A stretch of DNA of 56,247 bases from Allobosea sp. Root483D1 (lineage in GTDB: Bacteria > Pseudomonadota > Alphaproteobacteria > Rhizobiales > Beijerinckiaceae): the NCBI RefSeq assembly GCF_001429505.1, contig NZ_LMJW01000020.1, forward strand, positions 668,398 to 724,644, given 5' to 3'. A program made the position numbers and the translations under genes. Below the pieces are notes generated by a model. The model was given only the letters and a program-made list of their open reading frames with translations. It had not been told where the DNA came from and did not search any database. Positions 16,410 to 25,016 of the stretch are shown piece after piece (positions within the stretch are counted from its first letter, which is position 1; each line of letters starts with the position of its first letter).

Positions 16410-16778
16410 TCAGCTCTGTGCGATGAAGATGGTCCCCAGGACGATGAAGCCGATGCCGGCGATGCGGGCCGGGCTCAGATCCTCCTGGAAGACGAAGTAG
16501 GCGTAGACCGCGACCACGACGTAGGCGAGGCTCAGGAAAGGGTAGGCGTAGCTGATCTGCACTTTCGATAGCACGATCAGGTGCGAGGCCATGCTGACCA
16601 CGAAGGTGCATAGCCCCGCGAAGACGAACGGGTTGAAGACGACGCGGAAGACGGTGGGAATCAGCCCATGACTGCCGACGTCGAGCGCCCCGACTCCGCC
16701 CATGCCGCGCTTCAGCATCAATTGCGCTGCTGCGTTGGTCAGCACCGTGAACAGAATCAGAGGCAGGTAGGCGTTCAT
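16410..16778 (-). CDS. SMR/EamA-type small transporter, ArnE/ArnF-like
   Basis: 122-residue, four-helix membrane protein. The first helix is ILFTVLTNAAAQLMLKRG and the last ends in IGFIVLGTIFIAQS. The second half contains ISYAYPFLSLAYVVVAVYAYFVFQE, the pattern of small-multidrug-resistance-fold proteins of the ArnE/ArnF branch that flip polyprenyl-phosphate-linked amino-sugars. In this locus, beside an aminotransferase, an epimerase and a polyprenyl-phosphoribose enzyme pair, a lipid-linked sugar flippase is more plausible than drug efflux. It is the first gene of the minus-strand operon. Confidence 0.82.
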   Translation of the reverse strand: MNAYLPLILFTVLTNAAAQLMLKRGMGGVGALDVGSHGLIPTVFRVVFNPFVFAGLCTFVVSMASHLIVLSKVQISYAYPFLSLAYVVVAVYAYFVFQEDLSPARIAGIGFIVLGTIFIAQS

Positions 16779-17021
16779 CGACGCTGGGGTTCCGCGTGGC
16801 TGATGCAGCCATGGATCGCGCGGAAACTACTTCAAATGCCTTACGCCACAGAAGGTTATCGGCCCGTAACCTTAAAAGTGTGCTGCGCCGAACGATGAAA
16901 CTCGCGGGCGCGCGGGCGTCAGAGCGCGAAGTCAGCGGCCGCGATGACAAAAGCAGCGATTGAACGATGTCGGCGGCTCGCATATGGCTAATGAACTGTT
17001 AACCGAGGGCGTCCTCCGAAC

Positions 17022-17963
17022 ATGGCCAGCCTGTTCCGGCTCGTACCCGATGCACGTGCCGAACTCCTGCAGGTGAATTCCTGGGCGCGGCCGCATCAGG
17101 CCGGCTTTGCCGCTGCGCAGCGCGCGGCGCGTTTCGGCGCGGCCGGGCCCGAGGCCTCCGCCTTCATGGCGGCGCGGCGCGAGGCGACATTGGCGCGGCT
17201 CGGCGAGGGCGCCGCAAGCTGGAACGGCTGGGCCGGCGAGATGCTGCGCCTGCGCGGCCGGATCGGCGCCGATGGCGCGCTTCTCGCGCTCTGGCGCCTC
17301 TTCGCCGATGTCGAGCTGGTCGATGAGATCTTCGAGGGCGATTTCAACGTCGCCGGCATCATCTTTCCGGCGGCCGCCCGCTTTGCCGGCAGCGCCTTCT
17401 GCGGCGACGCCTGGTTTTCCGAGGCGCATTTCCACGGCCCGGCCAGCTTCCGCGATGCCAGCTTCCGTACCGACGCCTTCTTCGACCGGTCTCATTTCGC
17501 CGGTGATGCGGATTTCGGCGCGGCGACCCTGCATGGCACGGCCGAGTTTCGCGACATGCGCTGCGAAGGCGTGGCCTGCTTCGTCGAGGCGGAGTTCGTC
17601 GGCGACGCCTGGTTCCGCGGCTCGCGCTTTGACGGCGTGACGCAGTTCCGCGGCGTGCGCCATGCCGGTGAGGCCGGTTTCGGCGATTGTCGCTTCGCCG
17701 GGGCCGCCGATTTCGGCGAGGCCGAATTCGCCGGCAATGCCGGTTTCGAGGAGACCCGTTTCGGGCAGATGGTGAGCTTCGCCGGCGCCCGTTTCGACCG
17801 CGGCGCCTGGTTCAGCAATGCTGCCTTCGACGGCCGCTCGAATTTCGAGCGCGCCCGTTTCCGCGGACGCCGGCATTTCGAGGGCATCTCGCTGGCGGCG
17901 CAGGTCTCTCCGGTCGCGCAGCAGATCGCGGCGCTGGAGCAGTTGCGCTTCGGCCGGCGCTGA
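17022..17963 (+). CDS. Pentapeptide-repeat-like protein with helical N-terminal domain
   Basis: 313 residues. The first ~110 form an Ala/Arg-rich helical region. From about residue 113 to 290 a five-residue periodicity with central Phe is seen (units such as AxFxG, ADFGE, AEFAG, ARFRG), about 35 repeats, predicting a right-handed quadrilateral beta helix. Phe at the centre rather than Leu is typical of the variant family in which repeats read xxFxx. Known members interact with DNA gyrase or act as scaffolds; nothing here fixes the role. It stands alone, about 100 bp upstream of cyanase. Confidence 0.82.
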   Translation: MASLFRLVPDARAELLQVNSWARPHQAGFAAAQRAARFGAAGPEASAFMAARREATLARLGEGAASWNGWAGEMLRLRGRIGADGALLALWRLFADVELVDEIFEGDFNVAGIIFPAAARFAGSAFCGDAWFSEAHFHGPASFRDASFRTDAFFDRSHFAGDADFGAATLHGTAEFRDMRCEGVACFVEAEFVGDAWFRGSRFDGVTQFRGVRHAGEAGFGDCRFAGAADFGEAEFAGNAGFEETRFGQMVSFAGARFDRGAWFSNAAFDGRSNFERARFRGRRHFEGISLAAQVSPVAQQIAALEQLRFGRR

Positions 17964-18066
17964 CTGAGCAACCGCCGCCTCTTCATCTACTCCGGCGGCT
18001 CTGGCCCGTGCCTTGCTGGCCCTCCTGCCGACGCCGCCATGAGCGGATGCGGTAAGCGAGGACGAG

Positions 18067-18555
18067 ATGAAGCGCGAAGAGCTCACCGAGAAGATTCTCG
18101 ACATCAAGCGCGAGAAGGGCTGGAGCTGGAAGCACATCACCGACGAGATCGGCGGCATGTCGGAGGTGCTGGTGATCGGCGCCTTGCTCGGCCAGATGAA
18201 GCTGGTGAAGCCGCTCGCCGAGAAAGCCGCGACCCTGTTCGGCCTCTCGGAAACCGAGAAGCGCATGCTGAACGAAGTGCCCTATCGTGGCACCGGCACG
18301 CCGATGCCGCCGACCGATCCGCTGATCTACCGCTTCTACGAGATGGTGATGGTCAACGGTCCCGCCTGGAAGGCGCTGATCGAGGAGGAGTTCGGCGACG
18401 GCATCATGTCGGCGATCGACTTCAACATCGCCTTCGAGCGCGAGCCGAACCCCAAAGGCGACCGGGTCAGGATCGCAATGTCCGGCAAGTTCCTGCCGTA
18501 CAAATACTACGGCAACGAGCAGGGCATCCCGGATTACGGCTTCAAGGAAGACTGA
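18067..18555 (+). CDS. cynS: Cyanate hydratase (cyanase)
   Basis: 162 residues, close to the family's ~156. It catalyses bicarbonate-dependent breakdown of cyanate to ammonia and CO2 as a decamer in the cytoplasm. The N-terminal helix-turn-helix-like domain (EKILDIKREKGWSWKHI) and the C-terminal catalytic domain are both complete. The catalytic Arg and Glu are in YRFYEMV and the catalytic Ser in MSAIDF. The C-terminus GKFLPYKYYG is typical. No carbonic anhydrase or cyanate transporter gene is adjacent, so it may be a stand-alone detoxification or nitrogen-scavenging enzyme. Confidence 0.96.
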   Translation: MKREELTEKILDIKREKGWSWKHITDEIGGMSEVLVIGALLGQMKLVKPLAEKAATLFGLSETEKRMLNEVPYRGTGTPMPPTDPLIYRFYEMVMVNGPAWKALIEEEFGDGIMSAIDFNIAFEREPNPKGDRVRIAMSGKFLPYKYYGNEQGIPDYGFKED

Positions 18556-18561
18556 TCCGGT

Positions 18562-19179
18562 TCAAGGCACCTGGCCGGGCTCGAGCGTGCCGTCCTTCTG
18601 CATGGTCCGCTGCAGGGCAGGGCGTTCGAGCATCCGGCCCATATAGGCCTCGAACACCGGCAGGCGCGGCAGCACGCCGACGATGTTCATGCCGAAATGC
18701 AGGCCGGCGCCGAGCTGGGTGTCGGCGGCGGTGAAGCGCTCGCCCGCCGCATAAGGCTGCTCGCCGAGCTTCTTCGCCAGGTTGGCGACCGTGTCGGCAT
18801 GCGAGCCGAAGGAGAAGCTGCGCGCTTCGTACTGGTATTTGTGGACCGCGGTCGCGATGATCGGGTCGAGCACGGCGTCGGTATAGACCAGCGAGGTCAG
18901 GAAGCTCGAGCGGTCGGCATCGCCAATGGCGGGAGCCAGCCCGGCGTCCGGGAACTGCTCGGTGAGATAGAGGCAGATCGCGGCGCGCTCGGTAACGGTC
19001 GTGCCGTCATGCACGATCGCCGGCACCTTCTTGTGCGGCTGGACGGCGCGATAGCTTTCCGGCGGGCCGCCTTCGGCGCGGATGTCGACGAGCTTCATCT
19101 CATAGGGCTGGCCGAGCTCCTCGAGCAGCCAGAGGATCGAAAAGGAGCGCGATTGCGGCGCGTGGTAGAAGGTCAGCAT
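18562..19179 (-). CDS. Glutathione S-transferase family protein
   Basis: 205 residues. The N-terminal thioredoxin-like domain (1-80) has the active-site region APQSRSFSILWLLEE, the cis-Pro loop HKKVPAIVHDG and the glutathione-binding TERAAIC. The C-terminal all-helical domain includes FTAADTQLG. It conjugates or reduces substrates with glutathione in the cytoplasm; the class is not certain. It is convergent with cynS, stops 6 bp apart. Confidence 0.92.
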   Translation of the reverse strand: MLTFYHAPQSRSFSILWLLEELGQPYEMKLVDIRAEGGPPESYRAVQPHKKVPAIVHDGTTVTERAAICLYLTEQFPDAGLAPAIGDADRSSFLTSLVYTDAVLDPIIATAVHKYQYEARSFSFGSHADTVANLAKKLGEQPYAAGERFTAADTQLGAGLHFGMNIVGVLPRLPVFEAYMGRMLERPALQRTMQKDGTLEPGQVP

Positions 19180-19333
19180 GGCGGTATCTCTTTCGGCGTT
19201 TCCCTGAGCGGTTGGCGAGACTGATAGGGCTCGAATCTGTCAGGAGTTGTCAGGAGTGGCCTGATATCGCCGGAGCCTTTCGGATCGAAACGCGGGTCGC
19301 TGCGGATTGGTCCCTGTCATTGGGCCGTTGCGG

Positions 19334-19969
19334 TTACGTCTTGCGCGCCACGAGATAGGGACGGGCGTCCCTGCCCCGGCTCGCATGGCCTTCCGCGCAG
19401 AGGATGTCGAAGCCCGCGGCCGATACGAGCTGCTTCAGATCCGGCGCCCGGAAGACGCTGACATAGGGCGCCTTTCCGAGGGCGCGCGCCATCGGCAAGG
19501 CAAGCCGGATGAGCGGGTTCATATCACCGAGACAGGCCGTCTTCGAGATGAACAGCCCGCCCGGGGCGAGCAGTGTATGGATGCTGCGCAGCGTGCCGGG
19601 CAGGTCGCGCAGCAGATGAAGATAATTGAAGCCGAGAACCGCATCGAACCGGGCCGGCTCGAACGCGAGTGCTTCCGCCGTCGCGGCGCGGAAGGCAAGT
19701 CCCGCAATCGGGCTGGCTGCGCGCTTCTCCTCGGCGATGGCGATCATTCCGGCGGAGAGGTCCGTCGCGAGATAGCTTGTGACCTCGCTTGCGAGCCGCA
19801 GCGCCGTCGTCCCGGTTCCGCAGCCGAGTTCCAGCACCGTGTCGTCCGGCTTCAACAGGGCGCGGGTCCGCTCCAGGGTGCGCTCATATCCGGCCTGGTC
19901 GGAGATCGGCGACTTGGCATATTTTCGTGACGACCGGTCCCAGAACCCGGCATCGCTCGCTGTGCTCAT
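19334..19969 (-). CDS. SAM-dependent class I methyltransferase
   Basis: 211 residues from the ATG at 19969; a longer frame from 20056 would add a Pro/Arg-rich stretch without family support. Motif I is VLELGCGTGTTAL (residues ~43-55), then YLATDLSAGMI (motif II) and FDAVLGFNYLHLL (motif III/post). C-terminal FRAPDLKQLVSAAGFDIL resembles UbiE/COQ5-type and other small-molecule methyltransferases. The substrate is unknown. The upstream gap of 258 bp holds a short AT-rich patch (about 20128-20150) between this gene and the divergent phosphatase operon. Confidence 0.88.
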   Translation of the reverse strand: MSTASDAGFWDRSSRKYAKSPISDQAGYERTLERTRALLKPDDTVLELGCGTGTTALRLASEVTSYLATDLSAGMIAIAEEKRAASPIAGLAFRAATAEALAFEPARFDAVLGFNYLHLLRDLPGTLRSIHTLLAPGGLFISKTACLGDMNPLIRLALPMARALGKAPYVSVFRAPDLKQLVSAAGFDILCAEGHASRGRDARPYLVARKT

Positions 19970-20227
19970 CCCGTGTCCCCATTCTGCGCGGCGGCTCGGC
20001 ATCGGAGCTGGTATGGTTCGTAAGCCCTCGGCTTGCGAGGCAGGCCGCGACGTCACACAGTCTTTGTTGCCGAGAGATGACCTGACTGTTCGGCAGGTTC
20101 AAGCAGCAGGCCTTCATCGCACTGTACTGTTATAATATTACAATGCGCTTGGCCAGGCAGTAATCATAGTGTCATCTCGCGCGCCTAACGGACCGGCCAC
20201 CGGGTTTCACTGGGGCGGAGAGGTATC

Positions 20228-21967
20228 ATGCAGAAGCGAACTTGGCTGATGGCGGCGGCGATGCTCGCCAGCGTGGCGCCGGCGACGGCGCAGACCATCT
20301 ATCCGCTGAACCGCGCCGAGATCCTCGAAGGCTCGCGCTTCGACTTCAAGGTCGAGTTTCCGAACGCGCCGGTCTCGGCCGACGTCAAGGTCACGATCAA
20401 CGGCAAGCCGGTGAACGAGGCCTTCGGCCGCGAGGCCCAGTTCGTCCAGAGCGAGGAAGGCCAGAAGCACTCGGCGCTCTGGCTGCGCGGCGCCCAGCTG
20501 CCGGCCGGCCAGTACGTCATCGAGGCGACGCAGGGCAGCGACAAGGCGACCGTCAACTGGAATGTCTACGCGACCCCGGAACGGCGCGCCAAGAACGTCA
20601 TCCTCTTCGTCGGCGACCGCATGTCGGTCGCGCATCGCACCGCTGCCCGCATCCTGTCGAAGGGCTGGGAGCAGGGCCTCTATGGCGGCGAACTCGCCAT
20701 CGACGACATGCCGAACATGGCGCTGATCTCGACCTCGGGCACCGACTCGATCGTCACCGACAGCGCCAACTCCGCCAGCGCCTACACCACCGGCCACAAA
20801 TCCTGTGTCAACGCGCTCGGCATCTATTGCGCCAAGAACGCGCTGACGCTCGACCATCCCAAGGTCGAGACGATCTCCGAGGTGATCAAGCGCAAGCGCG
20901 CCGGCATGGCGATCGGCGTCGTCACCAATTCCGAGATCGAGGATGCGACGCCGGCCTCGATGGTCGCCCATACCCGCCGCCGCTCTGACTTCAACGACAT
21001 CGTCAAGATGTTCTTCGACGTGCAGCCCGACGTGATCATGGGCGGCGGTTCGCCGAACTTCCTGCCGAAGTCGACGCCCGGCACCAAGCGCACCGACGAC
21101 CTCGACTTCATCGCCAAGTTCAAGGACGCGGGCTACGCGCTCGCCACCACCAAGACCGAGATGAACGCTGCGGTCGCCGGCGGCGCCAAGAAGATGCTCG
21201 GCCTCTACAACACCTCGAACATCGACGGCGCCTTCGACCTGCGCCTAGCCAAGAAGGGCTCGATCTCGAAGTTCCCGGACCAGCCGGATGTCGTCGAGCA
21301 GACCAAGGCTGCGCTCGAGATGCTGAAGGGCGCGCAGGACGGCTTCTTCCTGATGGTGGAATCGGCCCGCATCGACAAATACAGCCACTCGCTCGACTGG
21401 GAGCGCGCGGTGTTCGACACGATCATGCTCGACAATGCGGTCAAGGCGGCCAAGGACTTCGCCGGCGATCGCAACGATACGCTGATCATCGTCGTGCCGG
21501 ACCACGCCCATCCGATCTCGATCATCGGTACCTATGACGACGATCGCCCCGGCCAGCTGCTGCGCGACAAGCTCGGCACCTACAACGAGTCGCTGCCGCC
21601 GAATTACGGTCCGCGCGATGCCGACGGCTACCCGACCAAGCTCGACACCTCGCGCCGCCTCGCCGTCGCCTTCGGCAGCTATCCCGACACCTGCGACACC
21701 GGCCGGCCCTATCTCGATGGCGAGCGCGTCCCGGCTGTGAAGGGCCCGGACGGCAAGACCAACGTCGCCAACGAGAAGGACTGCACCGGTCCGCTCGCCA
21801 CCCGCAAGCAGGGCAACCTGCCCTTCGACGCCAACTCCGGTGTCCACGCGGCCGACGACGTGCTGCTCACTGCGATGGGCCCGGGCGCCGAGCGCTTCCG
21901 CGGCCACAAGCCGAACACCTTCGTCTTCCGCGTCATGGCGGAAGCGCTGGCCCTCGGCGGCAAGTGA
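20228..21967 (+). CDS. Secreted alkaline phosphatase (PhoA superfamily)
   Basis: 579 residues. The Sec signal is residues 1-22 (MQKRTWLMAAAMLASVAPATAQ), followed by an extra beta-rich N-terminal domain of about 90 residues before the phosphatase core begins near 122. The first metal Asp is D130 in FVGDRMS, where most relatives have GDGM. The nucleophile is S179 in TDSANS. Further metal ligands are in ESARIDKYSHS and PDHAHP. It hydrolyses phosphomonoesters in the periplasm using zinc/magnesium. A GGAGAGG ribosome site precedes the ATG. It heads an operon whose next three genes look like a metal-related export/ABC set. Confidence 0.92.
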   Translation: MQKRTWLMAAAMLASVAPATAQTIYPLNRAEILEGSRFDFKVEFPNAPVSADVKVTINGKPVNEAFGREAQFVQSEEGQKHSALWLRGAQLPAGQYVIEATQGSDKATVNWNVYATPERRAKNVILFVGDRMSVAHRTAARILSKGWEQGLYGGELAIDDMPNMALISTSGTDSIVTDSANSASAYTTGHKSCVNALGIYCAKNALTLDHPKVETISEVIKRKRAGMAIGVVTNSEIEDATPASMVAHTRRRSDFNDIVKMFFDVQPDVIMGGGSPNFLPKSTPGTKRTDDLDFIAKFKDAGYALATTKTEMNAAVAGGAKKMLGLYNTSNIDGAFDLRLAKKGSISKFPDQPDVVEQTKAALEMLKGAQDGFFLMVESARIDKYSHSLDWERAVFDTIMLDNAVKAAKDFAGDRNDTLIIVVPDHAHPISIIGTYDDDRPGQLLRDKLGTYNESLPPNYGPRDADGYPTKLDTSRRLAVAFGSYPDTCDTGRPYLDGERVPAVKGPDGKTNVANEKDCTGPLATRKQGNLPFDANSGVHAADDVLLTAMGPGAERFRGHKPNTFVFRVMAEALALGGK

Positions 21968-21987
21968 CCTATGATCGAGCAGGACGC

Positions 21988-22458
21988 ATGATCTCGCATC
22001 GGCCGCACCTGCTCCCGACGCTTTCCCGCCGCGGGCTCCTCACGGGGCTCGCGGCGTTGCCCGTCTCGCTGCGCGCGTTCGCGGCGGAGGTGGAGACATT
22101 GACCTTCGACGGCCTCTACAAATCCTTCGGCGTGCTCGGCTTCCAGTTCTCCGACCGGGCGACCTCGCTGCGCGGCAAGCCGGTCCGGATCACCGGCTAC
22201 ATGGCGCCGCCGCTGAAGCCGGAGAGCCATTTCTTCGTGCTGACGCGCGAGCCGCTGGCGATCTGCCCGTTCTGCCAGTCGGATGCCGACTGGCCGGTCG
22301 ACATCGTCGTGGTGTTCATGCGCGCGGCGACGCCGATGGTCAGTGCCGGCCAGAAGGTCGCGGTCAGCGGCCGGCTCGAGATCGGCTCCTCGACCGATGC
22401 CGAGACCGGCTTCGTCAGCCAGATCAGGCTCGTCGATGCCGGTTTCCACAGCGTTTGA
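21988..22458 (+). CDS. Tat-exported CxxC protein, DUF3299-like
   Basis: 156 residues from the ATG at 21988 (AGGA three bases before; a GTG at 21964 overlapping the phosphatase stop is the alternative). A Tat signal is clear: SRRGLLTGLAALPVSLRAFA. The mature part has SLRGKPVRITGYMAPPLKP, then AICPFCQSDADWP with a CxxC pair, then GQKVAVSGRLEIG, an OB-like beta pattern. This resembles the DUF3299-type partner of MacB-like ABC systems, some of them zinc-regulated (PA4063-PA4066 / Zrg type). A periplasmic metal-handling role is inference. Confidence 0.75.
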   Translation: MISHRPHLLPTLSRRGLLTGLAALPVSLRAFAAEVETLTFDGLYKSFGVLGFQFSDRATSLRGKPVRITGYMAPPLKPESHFFVLTREPLAICPFCQSDADWPVDIVVVFMRAATPMVSAGQKVAVSGRLEIGSSTDAETGFVSQIRLVDAGFHSV

Positions 22459-23161
22459 GTGGCAGCCCGGCGTGGCCCGGCCCTTGCGGTTTTCCGGTGT
22501 GCAGGTCGACCATCGCGACGGTGACGGGCGGCCTTTTCGCGTGCTCGACATCCCCGAATTCACCGTGCCTCCCGGCGCGCTGATAGGCCTGCGCGGCCCA
22601 TCCGGTTCGGGCAAGACCTCGCTTCTGCATCTCGCCGCCGGGCTGTTCTCGCCTGATGCCGGCAGCGTTGGCTGGGGCGATGTCGCGGTCTCCTCGATAC
22701 CGGGTGTGGCGCGCGACCGCTGGCGGCGCGAGACGGTCGGCTTCGTCTTCCAGGATTTCCATCTCGTGCCCGAGCTCGACGTGCTCGCCAACATCACCCT
22801 GCCGGCGAGCTTTTCGGGTTGGCGGCGGACGGAAAGCCAGGTCGCGCGCGCCACCGCACTCGCCGGGCGCATGGGCCTCAACGATCTGCGCCGGCGCGCC
22901 GCGGTGCTCTCGCGTGGCGAGCAGCAGCGCGTCGCGATCGCGCGGGCTTTGTTCAACGCGCCGGCGCTGATCCTCGCCGATGAGCCGACGGCGAGCCTCG
23001 ACCCGGCGCATGCGGCCGAGGTCGGGGCCCTGCTGGTTGAGATCGCGGCCGAGAGCGGCGCGACGCTGCTCTGCGCTTCGCATGACCAGGCGCTGCTGGC
23101 GCGGATGCAGCATGTCGCAGCGATCGGCGAGGGGCCGCTCCTCCTGAGGGACGCGGCATGA
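22436..23161 (+). CDS. ABC transporter ATP-binding protein (LolD/MacB type)
   Basis: 241-residue nucleotide-binding subunit with Walker A GPSGSGKTS, Q-loop FVFQDFH, signature LSRGEQQR, Walker B LILADEPTASLD and H-loop CASHDQ. The start at 22436 overlaps the preceding gene by 23 bp; a GTG at 22472 is a possible shorter start. The sequence groups with ATPases of mechanotransmission-type ABC complexes that pair with FtsX-fold permeases, exactly as found in the next gene. It supplies energy for the periplasmic action of the permease. Confidence 0.92.
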   Translation: MPVSTAFEWQPGVARPLRFSGVQVDHRDGDGRPFRVLDIPEFTVPPGALIGLRGPSGSGKTSLLHLAAGLFSPDAGSVGWGDVAVSSIPGVARDRWRRETVGFVFQDFHLVPELDVLANITLPASFSGWRRTESQVARATALAGRMGLNDLRRRAAVLSRGEQQRVAIARALFNAPALILADEPTASLDPAHAAEVGALLVEIAAESGATLLCASHDQALLARMQHVAAIGEGPLLLRDAA

Positions 23162-24393
23162 ACCCGCTGCCGATGGTCATCGCCGACCTCCGAGCGCTGC
23201 GCTGGACCGCCGCGGCGATCATGGCGCTGGTCGCGCTGGCGGTGGCGATCGGCGTCGCCATCGGCGCGCAGGAGCGGGCGTTGCGTCAGGCCTCGGCCCG
23301 GGCGGCCGATGATTTCGACCTGCTGATCGGCGCGCCCGGCAGCCAGACGCAACTTGTGATGTCGGCGATCTACCTGCAGCCCGAGGCGCTGCCGCTGATC
23401 GACGGGCGCCTGCTCAATGAACTTTCCCGCGACCCGCGCGTCGCCGCCGTCGCGCCGCTCGCCTTCGGCGACATCGCCCGCGGCCATCCGGTGATCGGCA
23501 CGACGCTTGGCTTTGCCAGCCGCTGGGGCCGCCTGCAGCCGCGCGAGGGGCGCCTGTTCGCGCGCGAGGGCGAGGCCGTGCTCGGCGCCGACGTCACCTA
23601 CAAGCTCGGCGAGAGCATCGAGCCGTCGCACGCCATCGCCGGGCATTGGCCCAAGCGCGGCTTCGCCGATGCCGAAGAGGCGAGCCATCGTCATGAGGGT
23701 CACGCCTATGTCGCGGTCGGCCGCCTGCCGCGGCTGGGCTCGCCCTTCGACCGGGCGATCCTGGTGCCGGTCGAGAGCGTCTGGGAGGTACACGGGCTCG
23801 GCAACGGCCATGCCGGCGAGGGCGCTGCGCTCGGGCCGCCCTTCGACGGCCAGCGCATTCCCGGCGTGCCGGCGCTGGTGGTGAAGCCGAAGGGCGTCGC
23901 CGACGCTTATGCGCTCCGGGCGCGCTATCGGCAGGGCGGCACCATGGCCTTCTTCCCGGCCGAGGTGCTGGTCGGGTTCTACCGCACGCTCGGTGATGTC
24001 GGGCAGGTGCTCAGCGTCGCCTCGCTGCTCAATGCCGTGCTGATCCTGGCGGCGATTTTCCTGCTGCTCGTCGCCGTGACCGGCCTCAGGCGCCGTCGCT
24101 ACGCGGTGCTGCGGGCGCTCGGTGCGCCACGCGCTTATGTGCTGATGGTGGTCTGGCTCGGTATGGCCGGGTTGGTCGCGGCGGGGTGTGCGCTCGGCCT
24201 TGGGCTAGGGGCGGCCGCGACGCTCGCGGTCTCCGGCCTGTTCGAGGCGCGGACGGGCCTCAGGCTCTCTTTCGCGCTCGGCTCGGCGGAGCTGTCACAG
24301 GTCGGGCTGATCCTGCTGCTCGGCTCGCTGGCGGCGCTCATTCCGGCGGCGCTGTCCTATCGCCGCTCGATCACGGCAGGGTTGCGCGGCTGA
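23158..24393 (+). CDS. FtsX-family ABC permease with His-rich periplasmic loop
   Basis: 411 residues with the MacB/FtsX topology: one N-terminal helix (20-40), a large periplasmic domain (about 41-280) and three C-terminal helices (about 285-310, 325-350, 380-400). The periplasmic domain contains EPSHAIAGHW and SHRHEGHAY with several His, followed by GSPFDRAILVP. The His cluster would suit metal binding. It is coupled to the ATPase by an ATGA overlap. With the upstream CxxC protein it forms a three-gene set behind alkaline phosphatase, a zinc enzyme. No lipoprotein or outer-membrane partner is next to it. Confidence 0.9.
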   Translation: MNPLPMVIADLRALRWTAAAIMALVALAVAIGVAIGAQERALRQASARAADDFDLLIGAPGSQTQLVMSAIYLQPEALPLIDGRLLNELSRDPRVAAVAPLAFGDIARGHPVIGTTLGFASRWGRLQPREGRLFAREGEAVLGADVTYKLGESIEPSHAIAGHWPKRGFADAEEASHRHEGHAYVAVGRLPRLGSPFDRAILVPVESVWEVHGLGNGHAGEGAALGPPFDGQRIPGVPALVVKPKGVADAYALRARYRQGGTMAFFPAEVLVGFYRTLGDVGQVLSVASLLNAVLILAAIFLLLVAVTGLRRRRYAVLRALGAPRAYVLMVVWLGMAGLVAAGCALGLGLGAAATLAVSGLFEARTGLRLSFALGSAELSQVGLILLLGSLAALIPAALSYRRSITAGLRG

Positions 24394-24458
24394 TCCGGGG
24401 TTGACCCCGCTTTGCCTCTTCCGGTTAAATCCCGGCGGGGGGCGTTGCAGGGATCATC

Positions 24459-25016
24459 ATGCTACGCGCCATTATTCTGACTGCCACGATTCTCGCCTTC
24501 GCCACGCCTGCGTCGGCCTATTCCAATCCGATCAGCCGCGGGCTCGCGGACTTCCTCAACATCTTCAGCGAACAGCCGGTGCCACGCCAGACCGTGGCCT
24601 GGAGCGGCAAGCAGGCGCCCGGCACGGTGGTCGTCTCGACCAGCCAGCGGCGGCTCTACTACGTGCTCGGGCACGGGCAGGCCATCCGCTATGGCGTCGG
24701 CGTCGGCCGGCAGGGCTTCAGCTGGTCGGGAACCAAGACCGTCACGCGCAAGCGCGAATGGCCGGACTGGCGCCCGCCCGCGGCGATGCTGAAACGCCGC
24801 CCCGACCTGCCGCGCTACATGGAAGGCGGGATGGAGAACCCGCTCGGCGCGCGGGCGATCTATCTCGGATCGAGCCTCTACCGCATCCATGGCTCGAATG
24901 AGCCCGACACGATCGGGGCCGCGGTCTCGTCGGGCTGCATCCGGATGACCAATCGCGATGTGACGGATCTCTATGATCGCGTCAGGCCGGGCACCAAGGT
25001 CATCGTGCAGCGCTAG
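24459..25016 (+). CDS. L,D-transpeptidase (YkuD domain)
   Basis: 185 residues. The Sec signal is residues 1-20 (ATILAFATPASA), and the catalytic YkuD domain spans about 58-184. It carries the active-site signature HGSNEPDTIG followed by SSGCIRM with the nucleophilic Cys. It forms 3-3 peptidoglycan crosslinks or anchors proteins to peptidoglycan in the periplasm. The substrate-binding region KREWPDWRPPAAM is typical of alphaproteobacterial paralogues. It ends convergent with the DUF3422 gene, the two stop codons sharing the tetranucleotide CTAG. Confidence 0.94.
   Translation: MLRAIILTATILAFATPASAYSNPISRGLADFLNIFSEQPVPRQTVAWSGKQAPGTVVVSTSQRRLYYVLGHGQAIRYGVGVGRQGFSWSGTKTVTRKREWPDWRPPAAMLKRRPDLPRYMEGGMENPLGARAIYLGSSLYRIHGSNEPDTIGAAVSSGCIRMTNRDVTDLYDRVRPGTKVIVQR

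Noticed and set aside
16932..18266. A 444-codon minus-strand open frame with Ala/Glu repeats
   Set aside because: It mirrors the pentapeptide-repeat gene on the other strand; its repeat look comes from that gene's 15-bp periodicity.
21709..23811. A 700-codon minus-strand open frame
   Set aside because: Antisense to alkaline phosphatase, CxxC protein, ATPase and permease genes, all with intact motifs. The translation is low-complexity.
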